64,000 bases of DNA from the NCBI RefSeq assembly GCF_018320785.1, contig NC_054878.1, forward strand, positions 42,011,023-42,075,022. Reading direction: 5' to 3'. Shown here one piece after another: positions 1 through 11,494 of the stretch. Position 1 is the first letter of the stretch. Each line of letters starts with the position of its first letter. Made by a program: the position numbers and the translations under genes. The notes under the pieces are model-generated. The model had not been told where the DNA came from. It did no database searches and was given only the letters and a program-made list of their open reading frames with translations. The stretch is from Cheilinus undulatus. Taxonomy: Eukaryota; Chordata; Actinopteri; Labriformes; Labridae.

Positions 1-3000
1 GGTCGATTTGTCTCTGCCTGTCCTGCTGCTCCACTTCCGATTCGCTGCCTTCACTGCTACCGAAAGCGAAGCAATCCTTCTGCTTCACGTCAACCTTCCT
101 CCTCTCCTCTTTCTCTCTCCTTTTCTCCTCCACCATGCCACTGTTGAGCCCTATGGGTTTCACGTCCATTTCCATTTCGATCGGCGCTTGCTCCAACCCT
201 GGCATGTCGTCTCTCCGGTCCATATCCACCCACAGGGGTCCTCCGACGGGCGGAGGCTCTAAAGGAGTGTATTGTAGCACAGGTTGCTGGAGCTGGGTGT
301 CCACATGTGGAGGGAGGTTCTGGTGCTCTGGATGGAGGAACTGGGTTTGGTGCTGGAGATGGTGCAGAGGTTGCAGAGGGTGCTGCAGGTGCTGGGGTGG
401 GTGTTGGAGCTGATGCTGCGGCTGCTGATGATGATGATGATGATGCTGATGGTGTTGGTGATGCTGATGATGATGATGATGATGATGTTGAAAGTGGTTG
501 TGGTGGTACTGTTCCATGTTCTGCTTCTCCACGTTATGGACAAACTCCTTGGGCTGACTTTTGAGGAACTTCTCAAACTTCTTTGAGGCTTTTTTGTTGG
601 TCACAAACCAGTCCTGTAAACAGAGGAAAGAGGAGTGAAAAATCTTGACAGGGTCAAGGTGCAGAAGTAGGCCTTTGATGGGACGTTTATTTGTCCGAAA
701 CCATCACAATTTGGTGCATTCAGTTATCTGATGGAAACCACACATGGTAGTTTTCACACCCAAGAGTAACTAGCATCCTATGTGTACAACATAACAAACA
801 TCCATTAGCTTAAGAAGGTGATGGGAGTTTGGGTGGTAAAACTTGATGTGTCTATTTTTACATCTATAAATTAAAACAAATTGTTTAACATGTATTGTTG
901 GAGACAGTGAGGTCAAGTGAATACCAATCAATCACATATTTTCTGATTCTGTGCAAAATTACAAACATTCTGGGATGCAGTGATTTTGACTCTTAAAGGT
1001 CACATATTGTGCAAAATACACTTTTCAAGCTTTTCTCACTAAAATATGTGCCCCTAGCCTGTCCACAAGAATCCCCCTGTCCCCCAATGATTCAGAAAAA
1101 ATAATTCCTTCGCCCTCTCTTTCTCCACTTTTCAGAAAATGTTTGCTGAAACAAGCAGTTCTCAGATTTCCCCTCATGATGTCATTTGGAGAGTTAGCCC
1201 AGCCCCCAGGTTTGGTTGGCCCTCCCCACTTAGAGGAAAGTTCTGCCCTCCTCTCAGCTGTCGGCTAAGGGGAGGATCAGGAGAGCCACATCCATTTCCT
1301 GAGAGGGGCAGAGTCAAACAGCTCATTAAGTTTAAAGCCACAGATACAGAAACAGCTCATTCTGAGCAGGGCTGAAACAGAGGTGTTTTTAGACATGCAA
1401 AAACCCAACACTGGAGTGCTTTTTCAGCAACACAGGCATTTTTGGGGACCTCTGAGACCAATATAAACTTGTCTTAAAAGGGTAAAATATGTGACCTTTA
1501 AGATTTTTGTTGCAAGAGTCCCAAGGATCCATAGACTCTATAATTCTCTGATCAAAACTGGACATTTATTTATTGAAAGAAGAGTTAAGAACCACACTGA
1601 TAGCTTTTCTTCGTGGAAATTATGCTTTTGCTGTTCTCATGATTGGCTCTGGCAAAAGTTTAATTGCCCAAATGGCTCCATTGGTGGTGCACAGCAATTA
1701 CAGCTGCCTCTAAGCTTGTGTTGTTATGTTTACTTAACGGGGCTGTGCAAGATGTAGCTCTGGTTGACCTGTAAGGAATGTGACTGACAGGTTCTGCCCT
1801 ACCTAAACACTCTATGGGGTGTTGCCCAGACAACTGTGAAAAATATCCTGTGAAATGCACATGTGAAAAAGTCTACCTGTATAGTCAGGTTGTGGTAAAA
1901 AGTTATTTTGAACTTTGCTGTTACCTGTGAATGGACAGAGTTGATGTGGTATTTGACTCCACTTTCAGAGTTAAACTCCTTGTTGCAGATCAGACATCTG
2001 TACTTGCCAGCTTCAAAATCACCCTGAAACAAACAAACAAATAAAAGACTATCAAACCCATGCAAGTATTTCTGGAATATTCCCCACTTGCCCTTTTCGG
2101 ACAGTCTTGTGTCTCCTTCAAGCTTGGGTCCTCTACAGAAGCCTGGGAGCTTAATGGTTCTGCGCAGCATTGTAGTTATTCCTAAGGTTTGGATTTTGCC
2201 AACAAGGCAAAGTTTTGAAAAATCAGTAGACCTCAAACTTTATTTCAGGAATCAAGAAGAAACGTATTTACCCTTGTGCAGAGTCCTAGATGAGCTTTTA
2301 GTCCAGACACACTCGTGTAGGTGCAGTTACATCCCTGTGGAGGACAAAAAAAGCTTTACATAGAGACCAAACGTTTATGAAAAGGCCTTGGTCAGGCCCT
2401 GCGATTTTAAAGCAAGAAGCATGTGTGGGAAAAATTATGGACTACTCAAAAAACTACCAGTAATTTAAAAGAATTCCAAACTAATACTGATATGACTGAA
2501 TAAAAGAAGGTTTGTTTAATGTCAAAGTGAAAACAGAGATCTGCAAAGTTATGTTAAGCAGAAATATGTCATGTAAAATAAATGACTGCATAAATATTCA
2601 CCCCCTTTAAAGACTGACCTAATTCAACAGAGGTCCAGCCAACTGGTGCTAGGAGTCTCACAATTAGTGAAATGGGGATCAGCTGAGTGCAAGTGAATGT
2701 GTCTCAGTGATTGTAGTATAAAGACACCTGTGTCTGGAATGTCCAGTCACTGGTTAAGCAGTATTTCTGGCTACCATTACACTATGAAGACAAAAGAACA
2801 CTCCAAGTAACTCTGAGAAAAGATTATTGAAAAGTATAAGTCAGTGGATCAATATAAAACAAATGTCCAAGGCACTGAACATCCCCAAGAGTTCAGTTAA
2901 ACCCATCATCAAGAAATGAAGGGAATATGGCACATGTGTAAATCTGCCTAGATCAGGCCGTCCTAACAAAATGAGTGTGCATGCAAGAAGGAGACTAGTG

Positions 3001-4783
3001 AGAGGGGCCACCAACACCTATGACTACTCTGAAGGAGTTCCAAGCTTCAGCAGCTGAGATGGAAGAGATTCTGCATACAACACCTGTTGCCAGGGTTCTT
3101 CACCAGTCAAAGCTTTATGGGAGAGAAGCAAAGAGAAAGCCACTGTTGAAGAAAACTCAGATTCAATCTGGACTGGAGTTCACCAAAAAGCATGTGGGAG
3201 ACTCCATGGTCAAGTGGATGAATTAATAATAGACCAAAATGTTGCCAAAATACTGACATGAAAGGGTGAATAGTTTTGCAGTCACTTACTTTGCATTACA
3301 TATTTTTATTTAACTGACATTACTTTGGGATTAAAGAGTTCATTTTAATGTTGGTGATAATATGCATTGATAATCTTGTAGTATTTTTATTTTGAAATAG
3401 GCCCCTAATGCTCTTATTCTTTGGTGTGGCTGATATAAACAAATGTTATTTAAAACCTTAACTTCTACTGATGCTACATGTGAGTCATGTTCTCTACCTG
3501 GTTGGGACAGTGGACTTTCCTCTGCAGCTTCACCTCGTTCTTCCACTTCCTTAGCACTTCTTGGCTGAAAGCGGGAAGGCCGGGGCGGGAATATTTCAAC
3601 TGTGGAAGGTAGCAATAACAAGCAAAGGTCAATGAAGGCCTGACTTTTGGCATTTTAGCTATCTATATTACAACCATTTCCTGTGCCTCAATCAGTTAGC
3701 CTGTGGACATGATTATTATGATTCTTATTGTTAAATGAAGCATCACAGAATTAACAATGAGACTGTCATTTATACAGCAAACTTGAAAATAGAAGCTGAG
3801 TCTTTATATGCCTTTTTGTCATCTGGCACCAGGTCGGACTGAAACTTCCTCTTGGGCCAGTCTTTCGGCAGCTCGTTGTTGGCGATCTCAGCCAGATGGA
3901 AGTTTGCCACCTGAGCCGATGCCCGCTGTACTCTGCCGCTTGCCGTCCTCTCTGGGTTGGACTCACTCTTGGCCTTCAGGGCATCATCATCCTCGGTCTT
4001 CAGGGGCGTCTGGGTGGAAGAGCAACTTTATTATGTCCTGATTTATTCCAACATAATGATATTATCCAGTACAACCAAGTCAAGCTGAATCTCAGATTTA
4101 AAAGTGTTTCTTTGGTCATCAGACATGAAATAAAAATGTAAGACTCACAGGAGCGTGCTCTGATTTCAGGTGATACTCCAGACCAGCCTTTGATCTGTAG
4201 GTTTTTCCACAGTGTGAACAGTTCAGCAGCATTTTCTCCAGCTCAGACTCCTCCTTCCCACACTTCTTCATATGGTAAACATAGCCCATGATGCTGGTGA
4301 ACGCAGCATTACAGCCCTGGGAAATAAATGGAGAAGATAACACTTTACCACAGAGAGAAAATTATATATTTTTTACATTTCATTTAGTCTTAAGTTCATG
4401 AATGATTCTGATCTACCTCTTTAGAGCATTTTAATTTGCCCAGTCTCTTCAGGATTTTACGCAGTTTGTCTTTGATGGCACGATCATCCAGGTCCTTTCC
4501 ATCATCAGCTGAGGGCTGAAAACAGATAAAGATGGGGCGCAGATGGTTTAGTAGTTAGGTTGTACCCCATGTGCAGAAGCCAGTCTTCCACACAGGCAGC
4601 ACAGGTTCAAGTCTGACCTGTGGTTCCTTCCCCACTCTTTGCCCCTATTTCCTACACTATTGTCAGCCCTGAATTCTTTGATTAAAGGTGAAAAGCCAAA
4701 AACCAAAGTAATCTCTAAAAAACAGAACAGTCTGAATCTAACCCCATGTATGACTTAATTTCTACCCCCCCCCCCCCCCCCAA

Positions 4784-4816
<33 letters not shown>

Positions 4817-7800
4817 ACAAAGTAGATTTAGCAGAGAAATACCTCCATTTATAAGGAAAATTTGTTTGGTACGGTGGAAATAAATGCATTGAGGTGGAAT
4901 AGTTTGGGAAAGTGAAGATAATATCCCATATCTGACTAACACAATGTTCCATTTACACTTACAAGAACATTAATATTCTTACCAGATGGCTGTGGTCAGC
5001 CAAGATGTGATACTTCATCCCCGTAGAAGACTTGAGCTGTTTCCCACAGTGTTGACAGGTGAACGGTTGCTGCACACAACAGATTAAACATTCTATCATA
5101 CAGTAAGTGACATCTTAATTCAATCCTAAAAAATGTATTTGTCCCCATAGGGGCAATTCAAGGAATTAAGGGCAGCAGAATTATAGAATTCAATTGCAGA
5201 TTTATATAAAAAATATATAGAAAGAAAAAATAAGTTTTAAAACATTAAAATGCCATAAACAGACAATTTTAAATGCAGGTCTCAGATATTGACAGGAATG
5301 GCAGTTGGACATAAGAGCCGACTGGAAAAATGTCAGTAAAATACTGAAAGCCAAGAATGGTTGTAGTGCAAAGACAAAACTATTTCAACTGGTAATAAAT
5401 ATATAAACAGAAAAATGTGAAATGATCCAATACTGAGTGTACAAAGTGGTTGGAATGCACTACAACCAGAGGAAAAAACAAAAATTTACAAAAATTAACA
5501 GAGGACTATGCAATGGATGGGGTAAAGAAATGAAAGAAGGATAGTACTGTAAAAAAAAGGGGTAAAGTTACAGCAGTGACTTTAGAATGGTTATCAGAGA
5601 AACTCCGTAACTGTTGATTGGTCATCAGAGTGACTCTGTGACTGCTGATTGGTCATCAGAGTGACTCTGTGACTGCTGATTGGTCATCAGAGTGAATCTG
5701 TTACTGTTGATTGGTCATCAGATTGAATCTGTTACTGTTGATTGGTCATCAGAGAGACTCTGTGACTGTTTTGTTTTTTAAGATTTATTTTTGGCCTTTA
5801 TTGGATAGAGTCGGAAACAGGGAAGAGAGCGGAGAGAGACATGCAGGAAATAGCACCACGGGCCAGATTCGAACCCGGGTTGCCTGCGTATATGGCGTGC
5901 GCCTCAACCACTCAACTACCGGCGTGTCGACTCTATGACTATTGATTGGTCATCAGAATGACTTGTGACTGTTAAGTGGTCATCAGAGTGACTCTGTTAC
6001 AGTTGACTGGTCCTCAGAGTAACTCTGTGACTGTTGATTGGTCAACAGAGTGAATCTGTTAGTGTTGATTTGTCATCAGAGTAACTTTGTGACTGTTTAG
6101 TGGTCCATATGAAATTGTCTTATACTGAATCAAAAAGGGGTATTGGGGTATAAAGTGTTAAATATAATGGAACATCTTCGACATACTTTATGGTAATAAG
6201 ATTTTTCCTCTTTAACAGTCCAGTCTGACATGGGTTAGTTATAACTAGTGCTACAGAATTAATCTAATCACAATTACGATAGTCATCTCGGCAATTACAT
6301 ATTTACACGAAAGGCTGCAATTAACCAAGCGAGTAGACTCATTATCCCAGTTATAGATTATATTATAACCTCAACTGTAAATTGCTATATTGCTGAATAC
6401 ATTTGCAATTGCACATTTTTATGAAATTCTGCAGCACTAGTAATCCACAATGCTTAACCTCGTGCATATTTAAATTTTTTTATTAATATAAATATTTTTG
6501 TGCAGTGTCAGACCAAAACATGGCCATGCCCTGTAAAAGTATTTTAATCACTACTTCTGTTTTTTTCTTTTTTTTTTGTTATATTTTAATGTGCAAACAA
6601 TGAGTACTCACCAGTCTGCAGTTCTCCATGTGCTTCTTCAACCCCTCCACTGTCTTCCTGCTCACGCTTTTACATTTTGGACAGGTGACTCGACCTTTGG
6701 CCACAATCTGGAGCTGCCAACGCTCCTCTTGACTACCTGGGGTTCATCAACACATCAAAATGTTATTTTATATTAAACATAAATGTGAAAGAAGATGGAG
6801 CAATTTATTAATCAGCATACTGTATGTTTGTGCTCAACTGCTTTACAAATTTATTGGGACACTTTTTAGAATTTGACAAAAAGCAAAAATTTCACCCCCT
6901 TTTGCATTCTATGAAAATTCTTAATCCATTTACATAAATGTCAATGTCCAAGACCGTGGGTTTAGCTAGCAAAAGGTCAACATGTTCATCTACTCAGATA
7001 GAACCAGGAGTGGTCAGCTGATAGCCTGTCTCACCTGGAGGGTAGGTAGGAGGCTCCTTCTTGGTGGAAATGATGATGGGGGGCTTCTGGTCCTCGATGG
7101 GTTGGGCTGTCGAGGCTTCTCCAACACTGGCTGCATCTGAACCTGAAACGTTCACATTAAGACTAGATTTTATTTAAACCATGACATATTCGAACAGCCT
7201 GGATTGCCTTTCCTCTAATTTTAACATCCAAACATAAATGTAATGATGTCAGAAATGTTAGAGAAATTAAAAAATGTGTTGTACAAGACAGAAAATAAAA
7301 ATATGGTGTTGTCTCTCTTGTATTTATCATGCAAATTATCAAACCCGAGGAAAATGACTGTGCTAAAAAAGAAAAAAAAAAGCCTGTTTGATGATGGATG
7401 ACAAAATGTGCTAATAATTTCAGTGATATCCTGCAGAAGGAAAGTTTTGTTTCCTTGTTGATTGGTCTGCAGAGAATGCTGCCAAAAATGTTTCAACTGC
7501 CCTTTATTTCATGAAACGTCATTACTGTTCGTAGGTTATTATATAGTTAGTTCAGTTAGTTGTTTCCATTACTCAAGCAAAGTAAAAAGTCTCCAGTCTA
7601 AACCGAACAATAATACTGCCAATGTTAAATCTGAAACAGACAAGTCTCTATCTACGTTTTTTTTTTTTTGTTTGTTTGTTTTTTGTTTTTTTTGCTTCTA
7701 GATAGATACTTTAATAATCCAGTGGGAAATTAAGCAGTTTCTGACTCACACTCAACCTGCTCAATATCAGACTAAAAGGTGACTTACATGAGTTTCTGCC

Positions 7801-10678
7801 CTCTGGTGGAGTTGAGAAGTTATTAGCAGGCTGGCTTCTGTCCATCTCACCTCTGTGGACTTTCTTCATGTTCAAATCTGGGAAGAAAAGTAAGTATCAT
7901 ATCAAAAAATACCTAAACATTTTAGAAACAGTAAGAGATCAGCTGGCCGTGTATTGTTTTCATTGAATGAAAAAGAGCAGTGCAAAATCACTTCCTGTTT
8001 TCCACTGTGGCCATTTGGGTGAAAAAGCCAAAAGACTGTTTAGCAGTAGATTAGAAAACAACGCAATTAAAAGCTATTACATTGTGTTTTGTGCCTTGAA
8101 CTAGTGGTTCCCAACCTGTGGAAAGTTGTAAATACACATGGACCAAAATTTTGAATTTTTGAGATAGTGGAGTGGAAAAGTCAAACACCCAAACACTGTT
8201 TAAATTAAATTTTGGACTTAACATTGTTATAAATTTATGATTTTAAAAACTTTTTGAGTTTTTAGTGTCAACATTTTTGGCTTTTTAACTCAGAAATTTT
8301 ACATTTTTTCTTGTAAATTTCTAACTTTTTAAACTCTGAAATTCTTAGACTGTTTTCTTGTAAATATATAAAACTTTATCATCTAAAAAAATATGTGTTT
8401 CCCCTCAGAATGTAGACTTATTTGCTAAAAAATTGATGGATTCTCTTAATTTTTTTTTAAATCTTTTTGGTTTGCCCTACACTGTCATAAATGTTTCTAA
8501 TCATTATTTAAATATATATATATATTACATGCACATCTAATTTTGACAACATCAGAGCACACAAGCATGCGATCAACCAGTACTTCAAATACAGTCCTCT
8601 ATCTGTCATTGGGAAAGAACCAGGCCTGATCATCAGTCTATCTCAGACCTGGCACACAAAGACAAAGGAACACATAGTACATACTCACACTCACACCTAC
8701 GGGCAATTTAGAGTCATCTATTAATCTAACAAGCATGTGATAAGAGAGAAGACCCAGTCTGACAGGGATTCAAACCAGGAACCCTTTTGACATGAGGCGA
8801 CAGAGCTACCCACTGCACCACCATACAGCTAAACTTAAAATTTGTCTTAAAAATCTCTTACCACTATTTTAAGATGTAATACACAAAAAGAGGCTGATGA
8901 AACCTTGCTCCATTTTCGGTTTAAACATTTGTCCACGTCAACATGAATTATTAATAAAATTTTGGATGATGTGACGTAAACTCACCTGGTCTCCAGACGT
9001 GTCCTCTGTCCCTGCTCCACTCTGCATCCTGGTTTTGGCCTGTTCCCCATGCCTGGTCTGGGCCTGACGAGATCTGCTCTCTCCCTGGATCCCTGCCTGC
9101 GTTCCAGGTCTCATCCTGGCCTCTGTCTCTGCCGGCTGCCCAGCCCTGCTCTGGTCCTCTGTCCCTGCCCGTCATCCACCCCTGGTCTGGTCCAGAGTGG
9201 GCCCTGTCCCCGTCTGGGATCCATGGCTGGTCCTCGCCAGAGTGTCCCGCTGTTTCTCTGCCTGAGCTCCACACCTGGTCCTGACCTCGGTCTCTTCCCG
9301 GGGACCAGGCGTCGGGGCCTCGGTCCCTGCTGGAGTTCCAGCTCTGGTCCTGAGATTGGGGCTGATCCCTGCCTTGGGGCCACATGTCCTTTGACACCGC
9401 TCTAGGAGGGAGCCTGGCAGTGGACGGAGCCATGGACCCTGTGTCCGCCCCGTTAGACAGACCACCTGATGACATCACAGAGCAGCTGGTGGTGGGGTAA
9501 TTCACTGTTTCCATGGAAACACTCCGGAGTTCCTCATACCTGTAAGGGACAAAAAGTTCTACACTTATTCCTTCAACCATCTAACTGGAAAACACTTCAC
9601 TCAATGATTTAACAAAAAGCTTGGACAATGGACATTAAACTCAATTTACAGTGCCTATGAAAAGTATTTCCTTAAAGGGTTTTACCCTTTTCTTGGTTTT
9701 AGAAATCAATCTTGGTCAAGATGATTTGGCTTTTCTGACCAAAAATACTCTTCAATGTCAAAGTGAAAACAGATTTCTACAAAGTAATGCCAGTCAAGCA
9801 GAAAAATGTCATGTAAAATAAGAGACTGCATAAAAAATAAAAGACATTTTGTCTAAAGACCAAGACTAAAATCAAAAAAATAGCTGCCAAAATTAACACT
9901 GTTAACAAGTGGTAAGAATACATTTTTTTTTCTCTGATTCTTACTATACTTAAAAAGCTGACCAAAGTAGAAACTCTGAAAGTTTTTGTTACCTTTATTA
10001 CCAGATAAAATTATTCATCAAACAGTAGTGCAGGTTTAATCACTAGCAATTATTTTAAATATTAAATGCCAGGAAGAGTCTGTCATGCTGTTGGTCATAC
10101 AAATGCAGTATGCTCTAAATCAACAGGTGAGTCAGTCTCTTTACCTTTTTCTGCCGTAGGTTCTTTTCATCTTTACAGCATCTTGATCTTCTGACTCTTC
10201 ATCCTCAAAGATTAAAAAATTAAAGAAGAGGACTGTGTATTACTGATCTTAACAGTGCATAAGAAAATAAGTAATTATTAGAGTATTAGCTGGGACTTTT
10301 AGGAGGATTCTGGTTGGTAAAACAACAAGGATATGGTATATTTTCTTTAAATAAACCATCTCTAAAATTAAATAAAGCATTCAAATCTCTGTACACCCTT
10401 TACCTATCATAGTCTATGCTCACCTTAGGATATCCAGATGGACTTAATTCACAGCTCCTTTCTGGCATTCGCTGAACAACTGTTCAAAGAAGAGTTGATT
10501 TTTTAAAAGTTTTTGTAGTGCTAAAGTATCTCAAAATGACAGCGGCACCTTACTTCTATCTACATATAACTTCCTCACCTGGACATGGCACTCCACTTTT
10601 AGGTTGTGATTGGGCAGATCTTCTTTTTCGTGGCACATACAAAGGTGACATATCCCCTCCAGTGTGGGCAGGGTCCAT
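1..10678 (-). CDS. znf512: ZNF512-like zinc-finger protein, 15 coding exons, 3' end outside window
   Basis: Nuclear zinc-finger protein. Coding exons in transcript order: 10579-10678, 10424-10479, 10145-10203, 8986-9539, 7788-7877, 7035-7142, 6612-6736, 4983-5069, 4417-4515, 4149-4316, 3812-4009, 3498-3599, 2272-2334, 1925-2023, 1-613. Phases agree at every junction, giving 840 codons before the window edge. The start is the ATG at 10678 in MDPAHTGG. Six fingers alternate atypical C2HC (TCPKC..HMENC near residue 345; KCSKEGC..HMKKC near 430; HCPNQGC..HLGLC near 585) with C2H2 (FTCQHCGK near 370; NCSHCGK near 455; YRCLICNK near 615). Landmarks shared with human ZNF512 as I remember it: [47 protein letters not shown] and DWFVTN. 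It is longer than the 567-residue human protein, because of a 185-residue exon of GRDRGQ-type repeats and a His/Gln-rich tail. ZNF512B fits less well. One intron (3600-3811) seems to use a GC donor. Confidence 0.93.
993..1501. mobile_element. TTAA-flanked MITE (piggyBac-like ends), znf512 intron
   Basis: A 509-bp element in the last znf512 intron. The left end reads TTAAAGGTCACATATT and the right end is its reverse complement, with TTAA at both borders. It has no coding capacity. A related copy lies in opposite orientation at 61522-62059. Assignment to piggyBac-type movement rests only on the TTAA borders. Confidence 0.75.
2515..3245 (+). mobile_element. Decayed Tc1-like element
   Basis: The conceptual plus-strand translation contains scattered Tc1 transposase pieces (helix-turn-helix-like region near 2880-2960; a [17 protein letters not shown] block near 3117-3160) broken by many stops. 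The same block occurs in the better preserved Tc1 at 42142-43200. It is an old, inactive copy in a znf512 intron. Confidence 0.6.
4533..4700 (+). mobile_element. tRNA-derived SINE
   Basis: The head resembles a pol III promoter: a box A-like tggtttagtagttagg and a box B-like ggttcaagtctg about 60 bases later. It is followed by a CT-rich body ('ccttccccactctttgcccc') shared with copies at 5768-5935, 26195-26365 and 46392-46540. Diverged and probably inactive. Confidence 0.6.
4764..4818. repeat. Poly-C tract followed by (CAA)n
   Basis: A run of about 17 C is followed by roughly 12 CAA/ACA repeats in a znf512 intron. It is a simple-sequence length-polymorphism candidate. Confidence 0.9.
5586..6110. 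repeat. 31-bp minisatellite with an ATTGG (inverted CCAAT) in most units
   Basis: Units such as gattggtcatcagagtgact repeat at 31-bp spacing (GATTGG at 5616, 5647, 5678, 5709, 5740 and again near 5943 and 6038). The array is split by a SINE at 5768-5935. On the transcribed (minus) strand of znf512 each unit carries CCAATCA. Confidence 0.88.
5768..5935 (-). mobile_element. tRNA-derived SINE inserted in the minisatellite
   Basis: Read on the minus strand it begins with a tRNA-like segment containing ggttgaggcgcacgcc and the box B gggttcgaatc. It continues into the CT-rich body and an AT-rich tail ending near 5770. It interrupts the 31-bp repeat array, so it is younger than the array. Confidence 0.75.
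6243..6448. mobile_element. Palindromic MITE-like repeat
   Basis: ACTAGTGCTACAGAATT at the left matches the reverse complement of AATTCTGCAGCACTAGT at the right, with AT-rich, partly self-complementary sequence between. The element is short and non-coding. I cannot assign a superfamily. Confidence 0.5.
7656..7745. repeat. T-rich tract with a teleost interspersed-repeat tail
   Basis: A long T/GT-rich run is followed by agatagatactttaataatc and 'gtgggaaatt', the tail type seen in many fish interspersed repeats. A related form occurs near 23101-23135 ('tttatttgtcccacaagggg'). Confidence 0.4.
8560..8830 (-). mobile_element. Teleost interspersed repeat fragment
   Basis: Contains 'cacacctacgggcaatttag', 'aatctaacaagcatgtgat' and 'ccaggaacccttttgacatg', the reverse-strand form of the fish repeat seen in full at 23250-23625. 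Non-coding; I do not assign a family name. Confidence 0.5.
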
Positions 10679-10711
10679 AACACGAGAGCCGACACTCTGG
10701 AGAAATCACCG
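10679..10711 (-). other. znf512: 5' UTR part of the first znf512 coding exon
   Basis: Thirty-three bases separate the ATG from a good acceptor (ctgtgtcttttag, AG at 10713-10712). The first coding exon therefore starts inside a spliced transcript, and at least one non-coding exon lies further upstream (higher coordinates). Confidence 0.6.
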
Positions 10712-11334
10712 CTAAAAGACACAGAGCACCACATCATAACTTAAAGGAACACGCACTGTTGTAGTTTCCACTTGTACCAACAATTCTCTGCTTTTTTCAC
10801 AAACATCGATCGTCTGCAAATACTGTGGCATAAACTGATGTCAATAGCAGATGTCTATCTGTTGTGTCTAATCAGTGTAGAACTGAATCAAATAAAATAT
10901 TTTTACCAGGTAGAAGAAGTCAACTGTTGGACAAACTGATCTGTTTTTATGGTTAGATATGAGAGAAATCTGGTGACCCTAGATCTAAATCTGGTGACCC
11001 TGCACACAACGCGAGTGAGTATAAGCAATAAAATCCACTTTCAAAGATTCCCACCATAGTATCCTAACAGGCTGTTCAGCCTATTCCTATTTTCCCCTGA
11101 AGCTCTTGTCTACATGGACAAGGAACAAGGAAAGAGGGAGATGACATGGCATCAGGGTTGTCAGGCAGGGAGATTTTCTTTAACTTTCCTCACTCATCAG
11201 ATTTGGTTTGCTTGTTTAACAAGGTGAAGAGTGGTGCATTAATAACATCCATTTTTGTGATTGAAATGTTGTGCTTCAACTTTTATCAGAGGCAATAGTA
11301 TCTGGCTTACAGCTTAGATACTGGCCTATAGAGG

Positions 11335-11478
11335 CTGTACATATTGACCTATATTTGCATATACTGACTTAAAACATCAGCCTGTAAAAGCTGCCAACAA
11401 AGGCTTTAAAATGTCTACAAGCATGGGTCTGTATTTGCTATTGACATCAACCTATATCAGCAATAACAATTGGCCCAA
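11335..11478. repeat. Degenerate ~24-bp tandem array, left part
   Basis: Units of the type 'aaacatcagcctatatcagc' begin here and stop where the 32-bp satellite starts. The same degenerate array resumes at 13285, so the satellite block appears to sit inside it. Confidence 0.65.
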
Positions 11479-11494
11479 TTGTTAAAAAACGTGC

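Noticed and set aside
284-586. Plus-strand frames rich in Met/Leu or Asp/Ala
   Set aside because: Antisense of the His/Gln-rich last exon of znf512; composition comes from the trinucleotide tracts.
9049-9405. Other-frame translations of the znf512 repeat exon
   Set aside because: Shadow frames of the GRDRGQ coding repeats; only the minus frame with intact splice sites fits the gene.
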